Assembly (NCBI GenBank): GCA_964394975.1
Contig: CAYMZR010000001.1
Location: 34,604 to 98,603 of the forward strand
Origin: UBA11996 sp964394975
GTDB taxonomy: Bacteria > Chloroflexota > Dehalococcoidia > Lucifugimonadales > UBA826
DNA length: 64,000 bases
Reading direction: 5' to 3'
Shown one piece after another: positions 52,094 through 61,300 of the stretch. A program made the translations under genes and the position numbers. Each line of letters begins with the position of its first letter. Positions within the stretch are counted from its first letter, which is position 1. The notes beneath the pieces are model-generated. The model did no database searches. It was not told the DNA's origin and saw only the letters and a list, made by a program, of their open reading frames with translations.

Positions 52094-53524
52094 TTATCCT
52101 TCAAAACTAGGAAATGTTTGCGGAGACAATTCATCTGCACTACTTGCGACCTCTGGGTTGACTGACGACCAAACGTGCTCTCCAGCAATTTGCAATTTCT
52201 CGTTAGCATGTCGCTCATCAATATTCAATACTTCCCTTCCTTTCATAACCCACTCGCCATCAATCATCACATCCTTTAATTCATCAGCCGTAGCGTTGTA
52301 TACGATGTTTTTTATAGGATCACGCAGCGGAACCATAAACATAGATGACGTATCCCAGAAAAGCAGGTCTGCTTTAGCTCCAGCCGAAATACGGCCCAAA
52401 TCGTCGCGATGCAGCATCTGAGCCGGGTTGAGAGTGGCTGCATTAAACACATCCGCGGCTGTAGATTTTTCAGTTTGACGGCTCATAATCTTACCTACCA
52501 CTGCAGACCAGCGCATAGCTTCTATCATAGATTGGGGGCATGTATCTGTCCCGAGACATACATTAACGCCAGCATCAAGATACTCAGGGAATGATTCCAT
52601 AGCTATGCCTCTCCTATTGAAAACCCAGGTAGCATGAGCAACAGAAGCTTTATGACGTTTCAAAATCGATAGGTCGTCGCCTGCGAAATTTACCCAGCTA
52701 TGGCCAGCGGGATAAATAACGTGCCCTAAGAGTGCCCAATCGTTAAGAAAATCAATCGACTCTAACCATTCGACGGGGGTCATTCCATATCTTCTGGTAA
52801 TCTCCTGAAATTCAAAAACTGCCTGACTCGTATGTAAACTTATGGGGACTTGCATTTCTTGGGAGGCTTCACTACTCATACGAAGCAACTCTTCAGTGCA
52901 GTTATCAATTTGAGCGGGACCGAAAAATCCCTTTATTCTCCCATTGGCACGTCCATCTACCCGCTCTACAAAATCGATTGCTTTTTTAAAACCTTCAATC
53001 CCAGCCGCTTCATTCCAATCATATTCAACCTGCCTACCAGTTGGCGTAATCCAGCTGGCAGAGCTATACATGTTAGCTACATAGGCTCGTAGTCCAGCCC
53101 GATCTGCTGCGTCAGCCACATAATCTCCCATTCCGCCTTGCTCCATGATGGTAGTGGTTCCTGTTCTAATGAGTTCTACAATGGAGTAATCCACACATGC
53201 TTTTTTGTCCTCATCCCTCATTGCCCCACCTCGAGCCCTTAACATCACTGGCAAGCCTGACAAATAAAATTGCCTGCTTCCTACATCCTCAATAAAAGAT
53301 TTATCCAAAGGTGACCCTGCCATATGGCAATGAGTGTTTATAAAGCCAGGAGTAACTATCCTATCTCCCGCATCTATTACTTCATCTACGGGCTGATCAA
53401 AGGTGCTCCCTACAAAGCTTATTTGGTTCCCTTTTACGACAACACAGCCATTCTGAAGAATTCGGTGTTCTCCATCCTGATAGGCGACAATAATTTTTGC
53501 TTCAATTTTTATCCTTTTAGACAA
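52094..53524 (-). CDS. Amidohydrolase/deaminase of Atz-Trz/guanine deaminase type
   Basis: A 476-residue metal-dependent hydrolase. It starts at TTG 53524 (MSKRIKIEAK) with GAGG six bases upstream; no ATG is suitable. Seen: VTPGFINTHCHMAGSPLDKSF (HxH), VPISLHTSQAVFE (His), LLGHVIYPAG (His), VCLGTDTCPQSMIEAMRW (catalytic Asp) and AATLNPAQMLHRDDLGRISAGAKADLLFWD. This is the pattern of cytosine/guanine deaminases and s-triazine hydrolases. It would deaminate or dechlorinate a heterocycle; substrate unknown. Confidence 0.9.
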   Translation of the reverse strand: MSKRIKIEAKIIVAYQDGEHRILQNGCVVVKGNQISFVGSTFDQPVDEVIDAGDRIVTPGFINTHCHMAGSPLDKSFIEDVGSRQFYLSGLPVMLRARGGAMRDEDKKACVDYSIVELIRTGTTTIMEQGGMGDYVADAADRAGLRAYVANMYSSASWITPTGRQVEYDWNEAAGIEGFKKAIDFVERVDGRANGRIKGFFGPAQIDNCTEELLRMSSEASQEMQVPISLHTSQAVFEFQEITRRYGMTPVEWLESIDFLNDWALLGHVIYPAGHSWVNFAGDDLSILKRHKASVAHATWVFNRRGIAMESFPEYLDAGVNVCLGTDTCPQSMIEAMRWSAVVGKIMSRQTEKSTAADVFNAATLNPAQMLHRDDLGRISAGAKADLLFWDTSSMFMVPLRDPIKNIVYNATADELKDVMIDGEWVMKGREVLNIDERHANEKLQIAGEHVWSSVNPEVASSADELSPQTFPSFEG

Positions 53525-53709
53525 ATCTCACCTCTACAACATTTAACAAGTTTTATAGGGCATACCAGCTTTATTTGAACAGGAGTATAAACTCAACCCG
53601 GCAAATTATCTTGTATATATATGGAAATACTATCTTTCCTATGATCGTCTAATCAACACCCTTCCTATCACAACAAAAGTTAAGCTAAATTCGGATGAGT
53701 AGTAATAGT

Positions 53710-53737
53710 TTGTTAAGATGTGGCATCTATGTATAAA
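53710..53737 (+). promoter_or_regulatory. Sigma70-like promoter for the DinB-like gene
   Basis: TTGTTA (53710-53715), 16-bp spacer, TATAAA (53732-53737). It lies 57 bases before the ATG at 53795. A small inverted repeat TCAACC/GGTTGA (53761-53780) lies in the leader between them and could be an operator or hairpin. Confidence 0.45.
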
Positions 53738-53794
53738 CAAATCCACACATTAGGGTGGAATCAACCAATAAAACGGTTGACCTACAAATAGATT

Positions 53795-54658
53795 ATGGAA
53801 GAAAAACAAAATCAAATTTTGAAACAATTAAATGAATTTTCTCCAAAATTAATCGGCCACCTTAGAGATTTAAACGAAACAGATTGGACAATTCAAAGTA
53901 GATGTGCTGACTGGACCGTGAAAGATGTGATGTCACACCTATCATCAGTTTTGACCAATTATCTTATTATTATAGATTCGGCCAAAAATGAAGAAAATAT
54001 TTTGGATGACCCAAATAGCTCAAGAGATGAACCTGGTAAGCTGGATGGCAAATCTTTAGCAGGACGCCTCTCCGAAAGAGCCAAGGAAACTAGTAAAACT
54101 TTCGATTCAAAAGATGCATTAATCAATGAACTAGAACTTAGATTTCAGAGGTTATTGGATGGCTTCAACTCTTGCCAAAACAAGCAATGGGATTTACCAG
54201 CGTATCACCCTGTAAATTGGGTCTCGATTCGGGGAATGCTTCTATGGACTCTGTTTGAGTCCGCAATACATGCCTGGGACGCCTTAAATGCCGTAGCTGA
54301 AGAATATTTCGTCGACGAAAATTTAGCCCCGCTATTGCCTGAGTATTTTTGCAATAACCTGATCAACCGGTGGTTTAAAACCACTGATTCTACTGATAGC
54401 CCTTCACAGACACTAGCAGTTAACTTTGGTACTTTAAATGGGTTACGGATAGCAAGCTCCATAGGTAAATTGGATATCGAAGAGCTTCCAATTCATTCCT
54501 TTGATTCGGATGCAGAAATATACACCTCTCCAAGTGAATTCGCATTGTTAATTACAGGCAGGAAAAACCTATCAGAATCTATTGAAGATACTTCCACCCA
54601 ACTGACAGGTAATCAGAGTCATATCGACTCATTTTCCAGATGGTTCACCGGGTCGTAA
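53795..54658 (+). CDS. Maleylpyruvate isomerase/DinB-like family protein
   Basis: A 287-residue protein of the mycothiol-dependent maleylpyruvate isomerase-like superfamily, a DinB four-helix bundle. Seen: LNEFSPKLIGHLRDLNETDWTIQSRCADWTVKDVMSHLSS, with the first metal His, and RGMLLWTLFESAIHAWDALNA with a second His pair. Mycothiol is an actinobacterial thiol, so here the thiol cofactor or role is unknown. The C-terminal 80 residues look like an SCP2-type extension. It stands alone with its own promoter and is convergent with an alpha/beta hydrolase. Confidence 0.8.
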   Translation: MEEKQNQILKQLNEFSPKLIGHLRDLNETDWTIQSRCADWTVKDVMSHLSSVLTNYLIIIDSAKNEENILDDPNSSRDEPGKLDGKSLAGRLSERAKETSKTFDSKDALINELELRFQRLLDGFNSCQNKQWDLPAYHPVNWVSIRGMLLWTLFESAIHAWDALNAVAEEYFVDENLAPLLPEYFCNNLINRWFKTTDSTDSPSQTLAVNFGTLNGLRIASSIGKLDIEELPIHSFDSDAEIYTSPSEFALLITGRKNLSESIEDTSTQLTGNQSHIDSFSRWFTGS

Positions 54659-54680
54659 TAAAACTTTAAAGGCCCAAAAT

Positions 54681-55514
54681 CTAAAGCCCAACAAATCCTC
54701 TTGCAGCTTCTATGAAGGCTTCAGGTTGGTCCACCATCACTACATGTCCTGCATTTGCTACGTCAACAGATGTAACGTCTTTACCAAGGCTTTCCATCTT
54801 ATTAATTGTGTCGTCGCTCACAAGGCCACTTTCTGCTCCTCTAATTTCAAATATTGGGCATTGTATGTTCTCTATAGCAGACCAATACCTACCGATTAAC
54901 TCGGTACTAGTCATATCTGGAAGCGGATTATCGAAACCATTTATATCCGCTTTCCATGTCCAAGAACCCGAATCCGTTTGCTTCAACCTAGATTCTGCCT
55001 CTTCATGTAAGCGTTCGTCTGAAGCTAAGGTATTGCCCGACCTTAGCCATATATAACCATCTTCAAGAGTTTGAAATTCCATTGGAGCAGGTGGTGCAGG
55101 TGGTGCTTGAAGCCTTTCCGGTGAAGGCTCCGGTGCTATATCAACCATAACAATCCGGTCTACAATAATCTGGTTAGTAACTGTGTACAGGATCGAATGC
55201 CATCCACCCATAGAACACCCTACAAGGGTAATAGTTTCAAATCCATTTATTTTGACAAATTCAGATAGGTCTTCTACAAATCTATCTCTAGCATACCCAT
55301 CATTAGCCCATTCGCTATTTCCATGACCACGTTGATCCAGAGCAAAAACATGATATTTGGAAGATGCAAACTCAGCAAACTCTCTCCATGAAGCAGCAGA
55401 ATTGGTATGGCTGTGGAGGCAAATTAAAACGGGATTGCCTTTTTGGCCCCATTCATAAAAGGCGAGTGAATTCCCATTAATCTGAGTGATCTGTGTATTT
55501 GGCATACTAGGCAT
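54681..55514 (-). CDS. Alpha/beta hydrolase
   Basis: A 277-residue alpha/beta hydrolase fold enzyme. Seen: LICLHSHTNSAASWREFAEF (oxyanion HSH in place of HG), FALDQRGHGNSEW, nucleophile elbow LVGCSMGGWHS, FEIRGAESGLVSDDTINKM with the Asp region and VANAGHVVMVDQPEAF with the catalytic His. The cap domain lies between GVxxD and the Asp loop and has an Ala/Pro run (QAPPAPPAPMEF). The ester or other substrate is unknown. It is divergent from the alanine dehydrogenase-like gene. Confidence 0.9.
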   Translation of the reverse strand: MPSMPNTQITQINGNSLAFYEWGQKGNPVLICLHSHTNSAASWREFAEFASSKYHVFALDQRGHGNSEWANDGYARDRFVEDLSEFVKINGFETITLVGCSMGGWHSILYTVTNQIIVDRIVMVDIAPEPSPERLQAPPAPPAPMEFQTLEDGYIWLRSGNTLASDERLHEEAESRLKQTDSGSWTWKADINGFDNPLPDMTSTELIGRYWSAIENIQCPIFEIRGAESGLVSDDTINKMESLGKDVTSVDVANAGHVVMVDQPEAFIEAARGFVGL

Positions 55515-55614
55515 GATTGGCTCCTAAATGAAAAGATGGCTATGGAATAAAACTTCAGCTATTAAATCAGCCCATATATACTGGGTCAAATCCATAACGG
55601 TTACAGTGAATTTT

Positions 55615-56709
55615 ATGATCATAGGACTCCCCAAAGAAACCAAAGATCAAGAGCTAAGAGTTGGCATAACCCCAGAAGGCGTAGACACGCTGATAAAAAG
55701 TGGCCATCGAGTGCTTGTAGAGAAAAATGCCGGATTAGGCAGCGGGATTTCTGATCATAGTTACGAAAAAGTAGGCGCTGAGGTGATGAAGAAACCAGAG
55801 GTTTTATTCGCAAATTCAGAATTAATAGTAAAAGTAAAAGAATTTCAACTATATGAATGTGAACTTTTGCGCCCAGGTCTTGTGAGTTTTTCCTTCCTTT
55901 CGTTGGGAGCCAATCCAAACCTAGCTAAAGCCTTATTAAAAAGCAAAATCACAGCTATTGCATATGAAACGGTTGAGATGGAGGACGGATCCCTACCAAT
56001 TTTGAAACCAATGAGCGCTTTGACCGGTAGGTTGGCTGTAGATGTTGCAACCCATTACCTAAAAAGCCCTCAAGGGGGATCCGGAAAACTCCTTAGTAGT
56101 GTTGCTGGAGCGGACTCGATAAAAGTGGTAATACTTGGGGCCGGGACAGCGGGCTTTCATGCAGCCGAGTTGGCGCTGAATATGGGGGCAGAGGTGACGG
56201 TCTTAAACCGAGGACAGGAACGACTTAATCAGCTTCAAGCATCGTTAAATAATCACCCTAAACTGAAAATAGCAACGTCTTCAAGGAACAAAATACAGGA
56301 GACAATTGAGTTAGCCGATGTCGTTATCGGAGCAATTCGCGACGCGGGAGGATCAGTCCCCAAATTAGTAACTCAAGCCATGGTTCAATCGATGCAAAAA
56401 GGTTCTGTAATAATCGATGCTTGTATAGACCAAGGAGGATGTATCGAAACCAGCCGAGAGACAACACTTAGCGATCCGGTTTATGTCGAGGATGGGGTGA
56501 CTCATTATTGTGTACGCAATATGCCCGGTGCTGTGCCTCGAACAGCTACTGAAACCTTAGTTAACGTGTCCTTACCCTACATAAAACTATTGGCAGATAA
56601 AGGTGTAAAGGACGCTCTCGCTATAGATACTTCTCTTTCCATAGGATTGAATGTAGACAATGGACAACTGGTGAACCCGTCAGTGTCTAAGGCATTGGGA
56701 ATAAGTTAA
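55615..56709 (+). CDS. Alanine dehydrogenase-like protein with Ser in place of catalytic His96
   Basis: A 364-residue protein of the alanine dehydrogenase/PNT family. ATG 55615 (MIIGLPKETKDQELRVGITP) matches the family N-terminus. Seen: Arg15, Lys75 in IVKVKEF, NAD-binding VVILGAGTAGFHAAELAL, IIDACIDQGGCIETSRETT and NMPGAVPRTATETLVN. These agree closely with alanine dehydrogenases, including the Asp of IDQGG (Asp272). The segment that normally reads FTYLHLA with active-site His96 here reads FSFLSLG, with Ser96. Without that base it may act on another substrate or not be an alanine dehydrogenase. Confidence 0.85.
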   Translation: MIIGLPKETKDQELRVGITPEGVDTLIKSGHRVLVEKNAGLGSGISDHSYEKVGAEVMKKPEVLFANSELIVKVKEFQLYECELLRPGLVSFSFLSLGANPNLAKALLKSKITAIAYETVEMEDGSLPILKPMSALTGRLAVDVATHYLKSPQGGSGKLLSSVAGADSIKVVILGAGTAGFHAAELALNMGAEVTVLNRGQERLNQLQASLNNHPKLKIATSSRNKIQETIELADVVIGAIRDAGGSVPKLVTQAMVQSMQKGSVIIDACIDQGGCIETSRETTLSDPVYVEDGVTHYCVRNMPGAVPRTATETLVNVSLPYIKLLADKGVKDALAIDTSLSIGLNVDNGQLVNPSVSKALGIS

Positions 56710-56755
56710 ATATTTTTCCTTAGGAAATAATTTAGGCTAGTTCCCGGAATATTTT

Positions 56756-57547
56756 TTAGGGCCGTGCAAATATCGAGTATTTTTCAATTATCTGAGATGG
56801 CAGCAGGTAAGGTTCGGGCGACGTAGCTAAAAGCCAATTCAAAACCGACATTCCATAGCCTTCAGGATATTGATCTGCTCTTTCGACCGAATCTGCTATC
56901 TCAAGACCCCATCCATTATTGGCCCAGTCAATTGAGGTTATTTTTTGTTCCCTTATTAAGGTCAGGTAACGCCTCATATTTTCCTGGCTAACCCAAGGTT
57001 CATACATGAGCCACATATCTATGTCATCTTTAACAAAAGGTTTACCTCCCATATCAGCTGTCATCTCCCGAACCATGTACTGATCTCCCACTATCTGTAT
57101 ATCAGAAGGTACATTAATGCTGTTGCCATGATATTCAGCGACATATGACCACCATTTCAAAGATCTATAAGTAGGGCTAATGGGAATAACACCAACATCA
57201 AGACACATTCGCTGTATATCCCTCCACATTGAATGCAGAGAAGACAGATGTCCTTCAGGCACACCATGTGAAAGAAGTTCTTTGAAGTCAGACCATTCAG
57301 CCGGCATATCAACAGGGCTACCTGTAAGCCAGAATTTTTTGAACCTGCCTTTATATGCCGTTAGTGTTCTGGATGGAAGTGAAATCCTATATCTACTTTC
57401 CAGAAACTCACGCCCAATAGCATTCTTCCAATTGTTTTGAGCCCATATAAGCAAAAGTCCGATTTGTTGGCAAGGATTCAAAGCTGACTGGAAGCCTCTT
57501 TTGCCTGACTCCCAATTGCTTGCACCTTTTGGACTATATGTTGCCAT
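56756..57547 (-). CDS. Protein of unknown function (263 aa)
   Basis: A 263-residue soluble protein rich in Trp (over ten) and Tyr that I do not recognise. Features include SALNPCQQIGLLLIWAQNNWKNAIGREFLESRY, a basic SRTLTAYKGRFKKFW, DDIDMWLMYEPWVSQENMRRYL and a C-terminal SPEPYLLPSQIIEKYS. No signal peptide, membrane helix or known catalytic motif. It is convergent with the alanine dehydrogenase-like gene and downstream of oxalyl-CoA decarboxylase by about 195 bases. Composition and codon use look like a real gene. Confidence 0.6.
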   Translation of the reverse strand: MATYSPKGASNWESGKRGFQSALNPCQQIGLLLIWAQNNWKNAIGREFLESRYRISLPSRTLTAYKGRFKKFWLTGSPVDMPAEWSDFKELLSHGVPEGHLSSLHSMWRDIQRMCLDVGVIPISPTYRSLKWWSYVAEYHGNSINVPSDIQIVGDQYMVREMTADMGGKPFVKDDIDMWLMYEPWVSQENMRRYLTLIREQKITSIDWANNGWGLEIADSVERADQYPEGYGMSVLNWLLATSPEPYLLPSQIIEKYSIFARP

Positions 57548-57742
57548 TATTAGGTTTGCTCTTAAAAACTAATTTAATCATATAAGTCTTTACGTTGCTA
57601 TAACGTTATCCAGAAGTCACTTGAAAGTTCAAGGCAAAAACATACCTAAACTATTAGAAAAATCACCATGGAGATCGAGATTGCCAAATATCAGAGCAAT
57701 TCAAATACATTTTTCCGCAATTAGGTACAGGTTGACGGTTTA

Positions 57743-59485
57743 CTACTTTTTTGCCGCTACCACACTTTTGGGATTCAAGTTTCCGATTCTGCCACTTTCT
57801 GTCCCTGCACTACTGTCGATAACTGCGTTGATTAATGTGGGGTTCCCAGAATCCATGGCTTCATTTACAGCACGAGTCAGTTCATCCGGCGATGATACAT
57901 TTACCCCAACTCCACCAAAGGCCTCTATCATTTTGTCGTACCTTGAATCTTTTACAAATACGGTTGTAGCGGCATCAGATCCCCCTGTAGGGTTGGTATC
58001 CATACCACGATAGATACCACTGTTATTGAATACCACCACGCATACAGGCAAGTTGTAGCGGCAGATTGTCTCAATTTCCATGCCGGAGAAACCAAATGCA
58101 CTATCACCTTCTATAGCCAGTACTGGTTGTCCTGTTTCAACGGCTGCGGCAATTGCAGAACCCATTCCGATTCCCATTACACCCCAGGTGCCTACGTCGA
58201 GTCGCTTCCTAGGTTTGTACATATCAATTACTGTCCTTGCAAAATCAAGAGTGTTTGCACCTTCATTCACTAGAACAGAATCAGGACGTTCTTTAATAAT
58301 TTTTTTCAAAGCACCAAGTGCTCCGTGGAAATCCATAGGGTTGTTGTCGTTTTCAAGCCGGGGAGCCATTCTCGCAACATTAGTTTCGACTTTGTCCATT
58401 ACCTCTTCTGTCCATCTTGACGGAGGTTTCGCCCACTCTTCCCCCATACCGTCAAGGAGCGATTTAACACAAGAACCTATATCCCCTACTATTGGTGCAG
58501 CAATTTCAATATTGCTGTCCATTTCTTTTGGTTCTATATCTACCTGGATAAATTTCTTGGATTGATCGCCCCATGTTCTCCCTTTGCCATGAGAGAGGAG
58601 CCAATTTATCCTGGCCCCTATAACCATTACCACATCTGACTCTTTCAACACTAAAGACCTTGCAGCCGAAGCGGACTGAGGGTGATTATCTGGTAAAAGT
58701 CCCTTTGCCATACTCATTGGAAGGTAAGGGATACCACTTTTTTCTACCAGATTTCGAATATCATCATCTGCCTGTGAATAAGCCGCTCCTTTGCCCAAAA
58801 TAATGAGTGGTCGGTCAGCGCCTTTGAGTAAATTTAACGCTCTGTCAACTGATTGAGATGAGGGGAGTTGAGTTGGTGCCGCGTCAGTTACTTTTACTAG
58901 AGATTTTGCCCCTTCATCCATATCAATAACCTGAGTGAAAAGTTTGCCAGGCAAATCCAAATAGACCCCCCCGGGGCGCCCCGAGACAGCAGCACGTATC
59001 GATCTAGCGATACCAATTCCGATATCTTCGACGTTAAGTACCCTGTAGGCAGCTTTACAAAGTGGTTTAGCCACTGCCAGCTGATCCATTTCCTCATAGT
59101 CACCTTGTTGTAGATCGACTATCTCCCTCTCAGAGGAGCCACTAATCAGAATCATTGGAAAACAGTTTGTCGTAGCATGAGCTAAAGCAGTTAGGCCATT
59201 GAGAAATCCAGGAGCTGACACTGTTAAACAAATTCCAGGCTTCTTTGTAAGGAATCCTGATGCAGCTGCCGCATAGCCTGCGTTCTGTTCGTGTCTAAAC
59301 GAAAATATTCTCATTCCAGAAGCCTGCATCATACGACCGAGATCAGTTATGGGAATACCTGGTACGTTGTAAATGGTATTAACGTCATTGAGTTTAAGTG
59401 CATCAATAACTAGGTTAAAACCATCAGTCAGATTTTCAAAACCTTCAACTTCCGCAACATTTACATCGCCAGTTGAATCAGCCAT
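57743..59485 (-). CDS. oxc: Oxalyl-CoA decarboxylase
   Basis: A 580-residue TPP enzyme converting oxalyl-CoA to formyl-CoA and CO2. ATG 59485 (MADSTGDVNVAEVEGF) follows AAGGAG. Seen: VNTIYNVPGIPITDLGRMMQ, SFRHEQNAGYAAAASGFLTKKPGICLTVSAPG, REIVDLQQGDYEEMDQLAVAKPLCKAAYR (characteristic of this enzyme), SGRPGGVYLDLPG, and the TPP motif AIEGDSAFGFSGMEIETICRYNLP...NNSGIYRG. The partner formyl-CoA:oxalate CoA-transferase may be one of the two CaiB-family genes at 61785-64000. Those lie upstream on the same strand behind a thiolase. Confidence 0.93.
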   Translation of the reverse strand: MADSTGDVNVAEVEGFENLTDGFNLVIDALKLNDVNTIYNVPGIPITDLGRMMQASGMRIFSFRHEQNAGYAAAASGFLTKKPGICLTVSAPGFLNGLTALAHATTNCFPMILISGSSEREIVDLQQGDYEEMDQLAVAKPLCKAAYRVLNVEDIGIGIARSIRAAVSGRPGGVYLDLPGKLFTQVIDMDEGAKSLVKVTDAAPTQLPSSQSVDRALNLLKGADRPLIILGKGAAYSQADDDIRNLVEKSGIPYLPMSMAKGLLPDNHPQSASAARSLVLKESDVVMVIGARINWLLSHGKGRTWGDQSKKFIQVDIEPKEMDSNIEIAAPIVGDIGSCVKSLLDGMGEEWAKPPSRWTEEVMDKVETNVARMAPRLENDNNPMDFHGALGALKKIIKERPDSVLVNEGANTLDFARTVIDMYKPRKRLDVGTWGVMGIGMGSAIAAAVETGQPVLAIEGDSAFGFSGMEIETICRYNLPVCVVVFNNSGIYRGMDTNPTGGSDAATTVFVKDSRYDKMIEAFGGVGVNVSSPDELTRAVNEAMDSGNPTLINAVIDSSAGTESGRIGNLNPKSVVAAKK

Positions 59486-59553
59486 GTGGATCTCCTTATC
59501 AATCGTGCTATCGGTGAATAAACGGCCTAGTAATGGAAAAATCAAGGATCATT

Positions 59554-59898
59554 TCAAAGCAGCAAAGAATTTTTGGCTGCCTCATCAGGCCAGAAAAAAC
59601 CAAACCCCGCTTGAATCGCATACTTTCGGTCTAGGTCGTCTCGGTCACCGACATGATAATACTCTTCAGCTTCAAATTGAGTTTTGAGATCTGTTAAAAG
59701 ATGCTTGTAACAAACAAAATCGTATTCGACACCATATTCTTCCCAGATCGCCCTCTGGGCACTCATCGGCCTGTCAGAACAACTTCCTGTGATTATCCCC
59801 TTGGCTCGGGCGGTTTTCACCATCTCCAATGTTACTGCTCCAGGGGGATCTCCTATTTCCATGGTACCGTCTATATCAAAGCTAATTAGTATCGCCAA
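59554..59898 (-). CDS. Small HAD-superfamily hydrolase-like protein
   Basis: A 114-residue HAD-fold protein. Motif I is ISFDIDGTME (nucleophile Asp and second Asp), motif II is near ITGSCSDRP, and motif IV is YYHVGDRDDLDRKYAIQAGFGFFWPDEA. There is no cap domain, so it is much shorter than most HAD phosphatases and may work on large or polymeric substrates, or be partly degenerate, since the motif III Lys is not clearly placed. It sits between the thiolase and oxalyl-CoA decarboxylase genes on the same strand. Confidence 0.75.
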   Translation of the reverse strand: MAILISFDIDGTMEIGDPPGAVTLEMVKTARAKGIITGSCSDRPMSAQRAIWEEYGVEYDFVCYKHLLTDLKTQFEAEEYYHVGDRDDLDRKYAIQAGFGFFWPDEAAKNSLLL

Positions 59899-59929
59899 AT
59901 TATTCTTTCACTTTATAAAATAATGTGTT

Positions 59930-61252
59930 TTAGTCTGGTGTTGCACTCCACACCGTATAATTCCCCCCAAGAGGCATTGGCCCCCCTGAAACACCAATCT
60001 CAGCCTTTACGCCCGTGATTTGCCTTTCTCCGGCCCTGCCCTGTAACTGCTGGATGGAATCAGTGTGCATCCAGAACCTACTTCTACCGCTACCTATGTT
60101 TCCTCCACTAGGGGATACTGGGTTTGGACCCTCAATACTTATATCAGTTTGGTAAAAATCCAATGCGTCTCCAAAACCTATCCCTCTATAACCTAAGCCT
60201 TCAATATGAAACTGATGGAACTGGGTAAATCCATCGTACATGTTTTCGAAAGATAAATCGGCAGCAGTTATTCCTGCGCCTTCATATATTTTCCTTGCTG
60301 TAAGAGCACACTCTGCTTCTACTTCGTCCAGTGTAGGAGTAAGTCCTCGCGGAACCGTATAACTGTCTGCATGATTGAGAATATAAACAGGTTTTTGCTT
60401 CATGTCTTTAGCCCTCTCTGCCGTTGTAAACAGATACGAGGCCGCACACATAATTGGAATATCATTATCAAAAAGGTTAGCCGGTTTCGCTATCCACCTT
60501 GCTAGTTGATAATCTTCAGGAGTTAATTCTTCAGGTCTGTGCTGAGCCCAGTAGCCTTCTGGAAACATTAGACCGTTCCGGCGTGAATTTATGATGAAGG
60601 GAGTCATCATGTCATGGTTTTTACCGTATTTCCGACAATATTCAGCAAACTGTAAAGCCGTACCATAACAAGCAGGAGCACCCCACAGACTGCGAATAGC
60701 ACTTATTCCACCTATGGCGTCCTGTGCATTTTGGCCTCCTTGATAGTAACGACCTTCAAGATTATGCCATGCTTTCAATACAAGAACCGTATGAGCCAAA
60801 CCATCACCAACAGCTTGAGCTGCGACGTTCAATGCGTTTGACATACAAACTGGCGCATAAACCGAGTAGTTGATATTAGTTAGTTCTGGCATATTTTTTA
60901 GTAGCCACTCAACACTTAATTTGGCTACCCCATCTAAAGGGTCATCAGTTTGGACAAATGCGTTAATAACATCTTGTGGCAATGGCTTATCTTCTGGCCA
61001 AAAAGCTCCAGTGGTTGTCACAGGCACAATAACAATACCATCAACTTGGTCAGGTGATACCCCCGCATCGGCAATGGCATTTCTTAGGGCCATGATGCTC
61101 CACGCCCCTACAGATGTCTCTGTCCGTTCGTCCCACCTACGTTCTGTGGGCGAATGACCTACTCCTACAGCAGCAACCTTACCTCTGTGTTCCCATATAC
61201 CCATACCTTCGCGACTTCTATACATTGAAGACGGAGCGTATTCTGTTGCCAT
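59930..61252 (-). CDS. Thiolase-like acetyl-CoA acetyltransferase family protein
   Basis: A 440-residue thiolase-fold protein of the SCP-x/archaeal thiolase-like type. Seen: VAAVGVGHSPTERRWDERTETSVG, NAIADAGVSPDQVDGIVIVPVT, YAPVCMSNALNVAAQAVGDGLAHTVLVLKAWH with Cys in the position of the nucleophile, DLSFENMYDGFTQFHQFHIEGLG, and GGNIGSGRSRFWMHTDSIQQLQGRAGERQI. It occurs just upstream of a DUF35 OB-fold gene's usual position: that gene (61301-61708) precedes it by 48 bases, and the two families commonly form a complex. Chain-elongating or cleaving role on a CoA ester is likely. Confidence 0.85.
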   Translation of the reverse strand: MATEYAPSSMYRSREGMGIWEHRGKVAAVGVGHSPTERRWDERTETSVGAWSIMALRNAIADAGVSPDQVDGIVIVPVTTTGAFWPEDKPLPQDVINAFVQTDDPLDGVAKLSVEWLLKNMPELTNINYSVYAPVCMSNALNVAAQAVGDGLAHTVLVLKAWHNLEGRYYQGGQNAQDAIGGISAIRSLWGAPACYGTALQFAEYCRKYGKNHDMMTPFIINSRRNGLMFPEGYWAQHRPEELTPEDYQLARWIAKPANLFDNDIPIMCAASYLFTTAERAKDMKQKPVYILNHADSYTVPRGLTPTLDEVEAECALTARKIYEGAGITAADLSFENMYDGFTQFHQFHIEGLGYRGIGFGDALDFYQTDISIEGPNPVSPSGGNIGSGRSRFWMHTDSIQQLQGRAGERQITGVKAEIGVSGGPMPLGGNYTVWSATPD

Positions 61253-61300
61253 GTTAATTATCCTTTTTTGCTAGGCTAATAATGCCCACAAGAATATATT

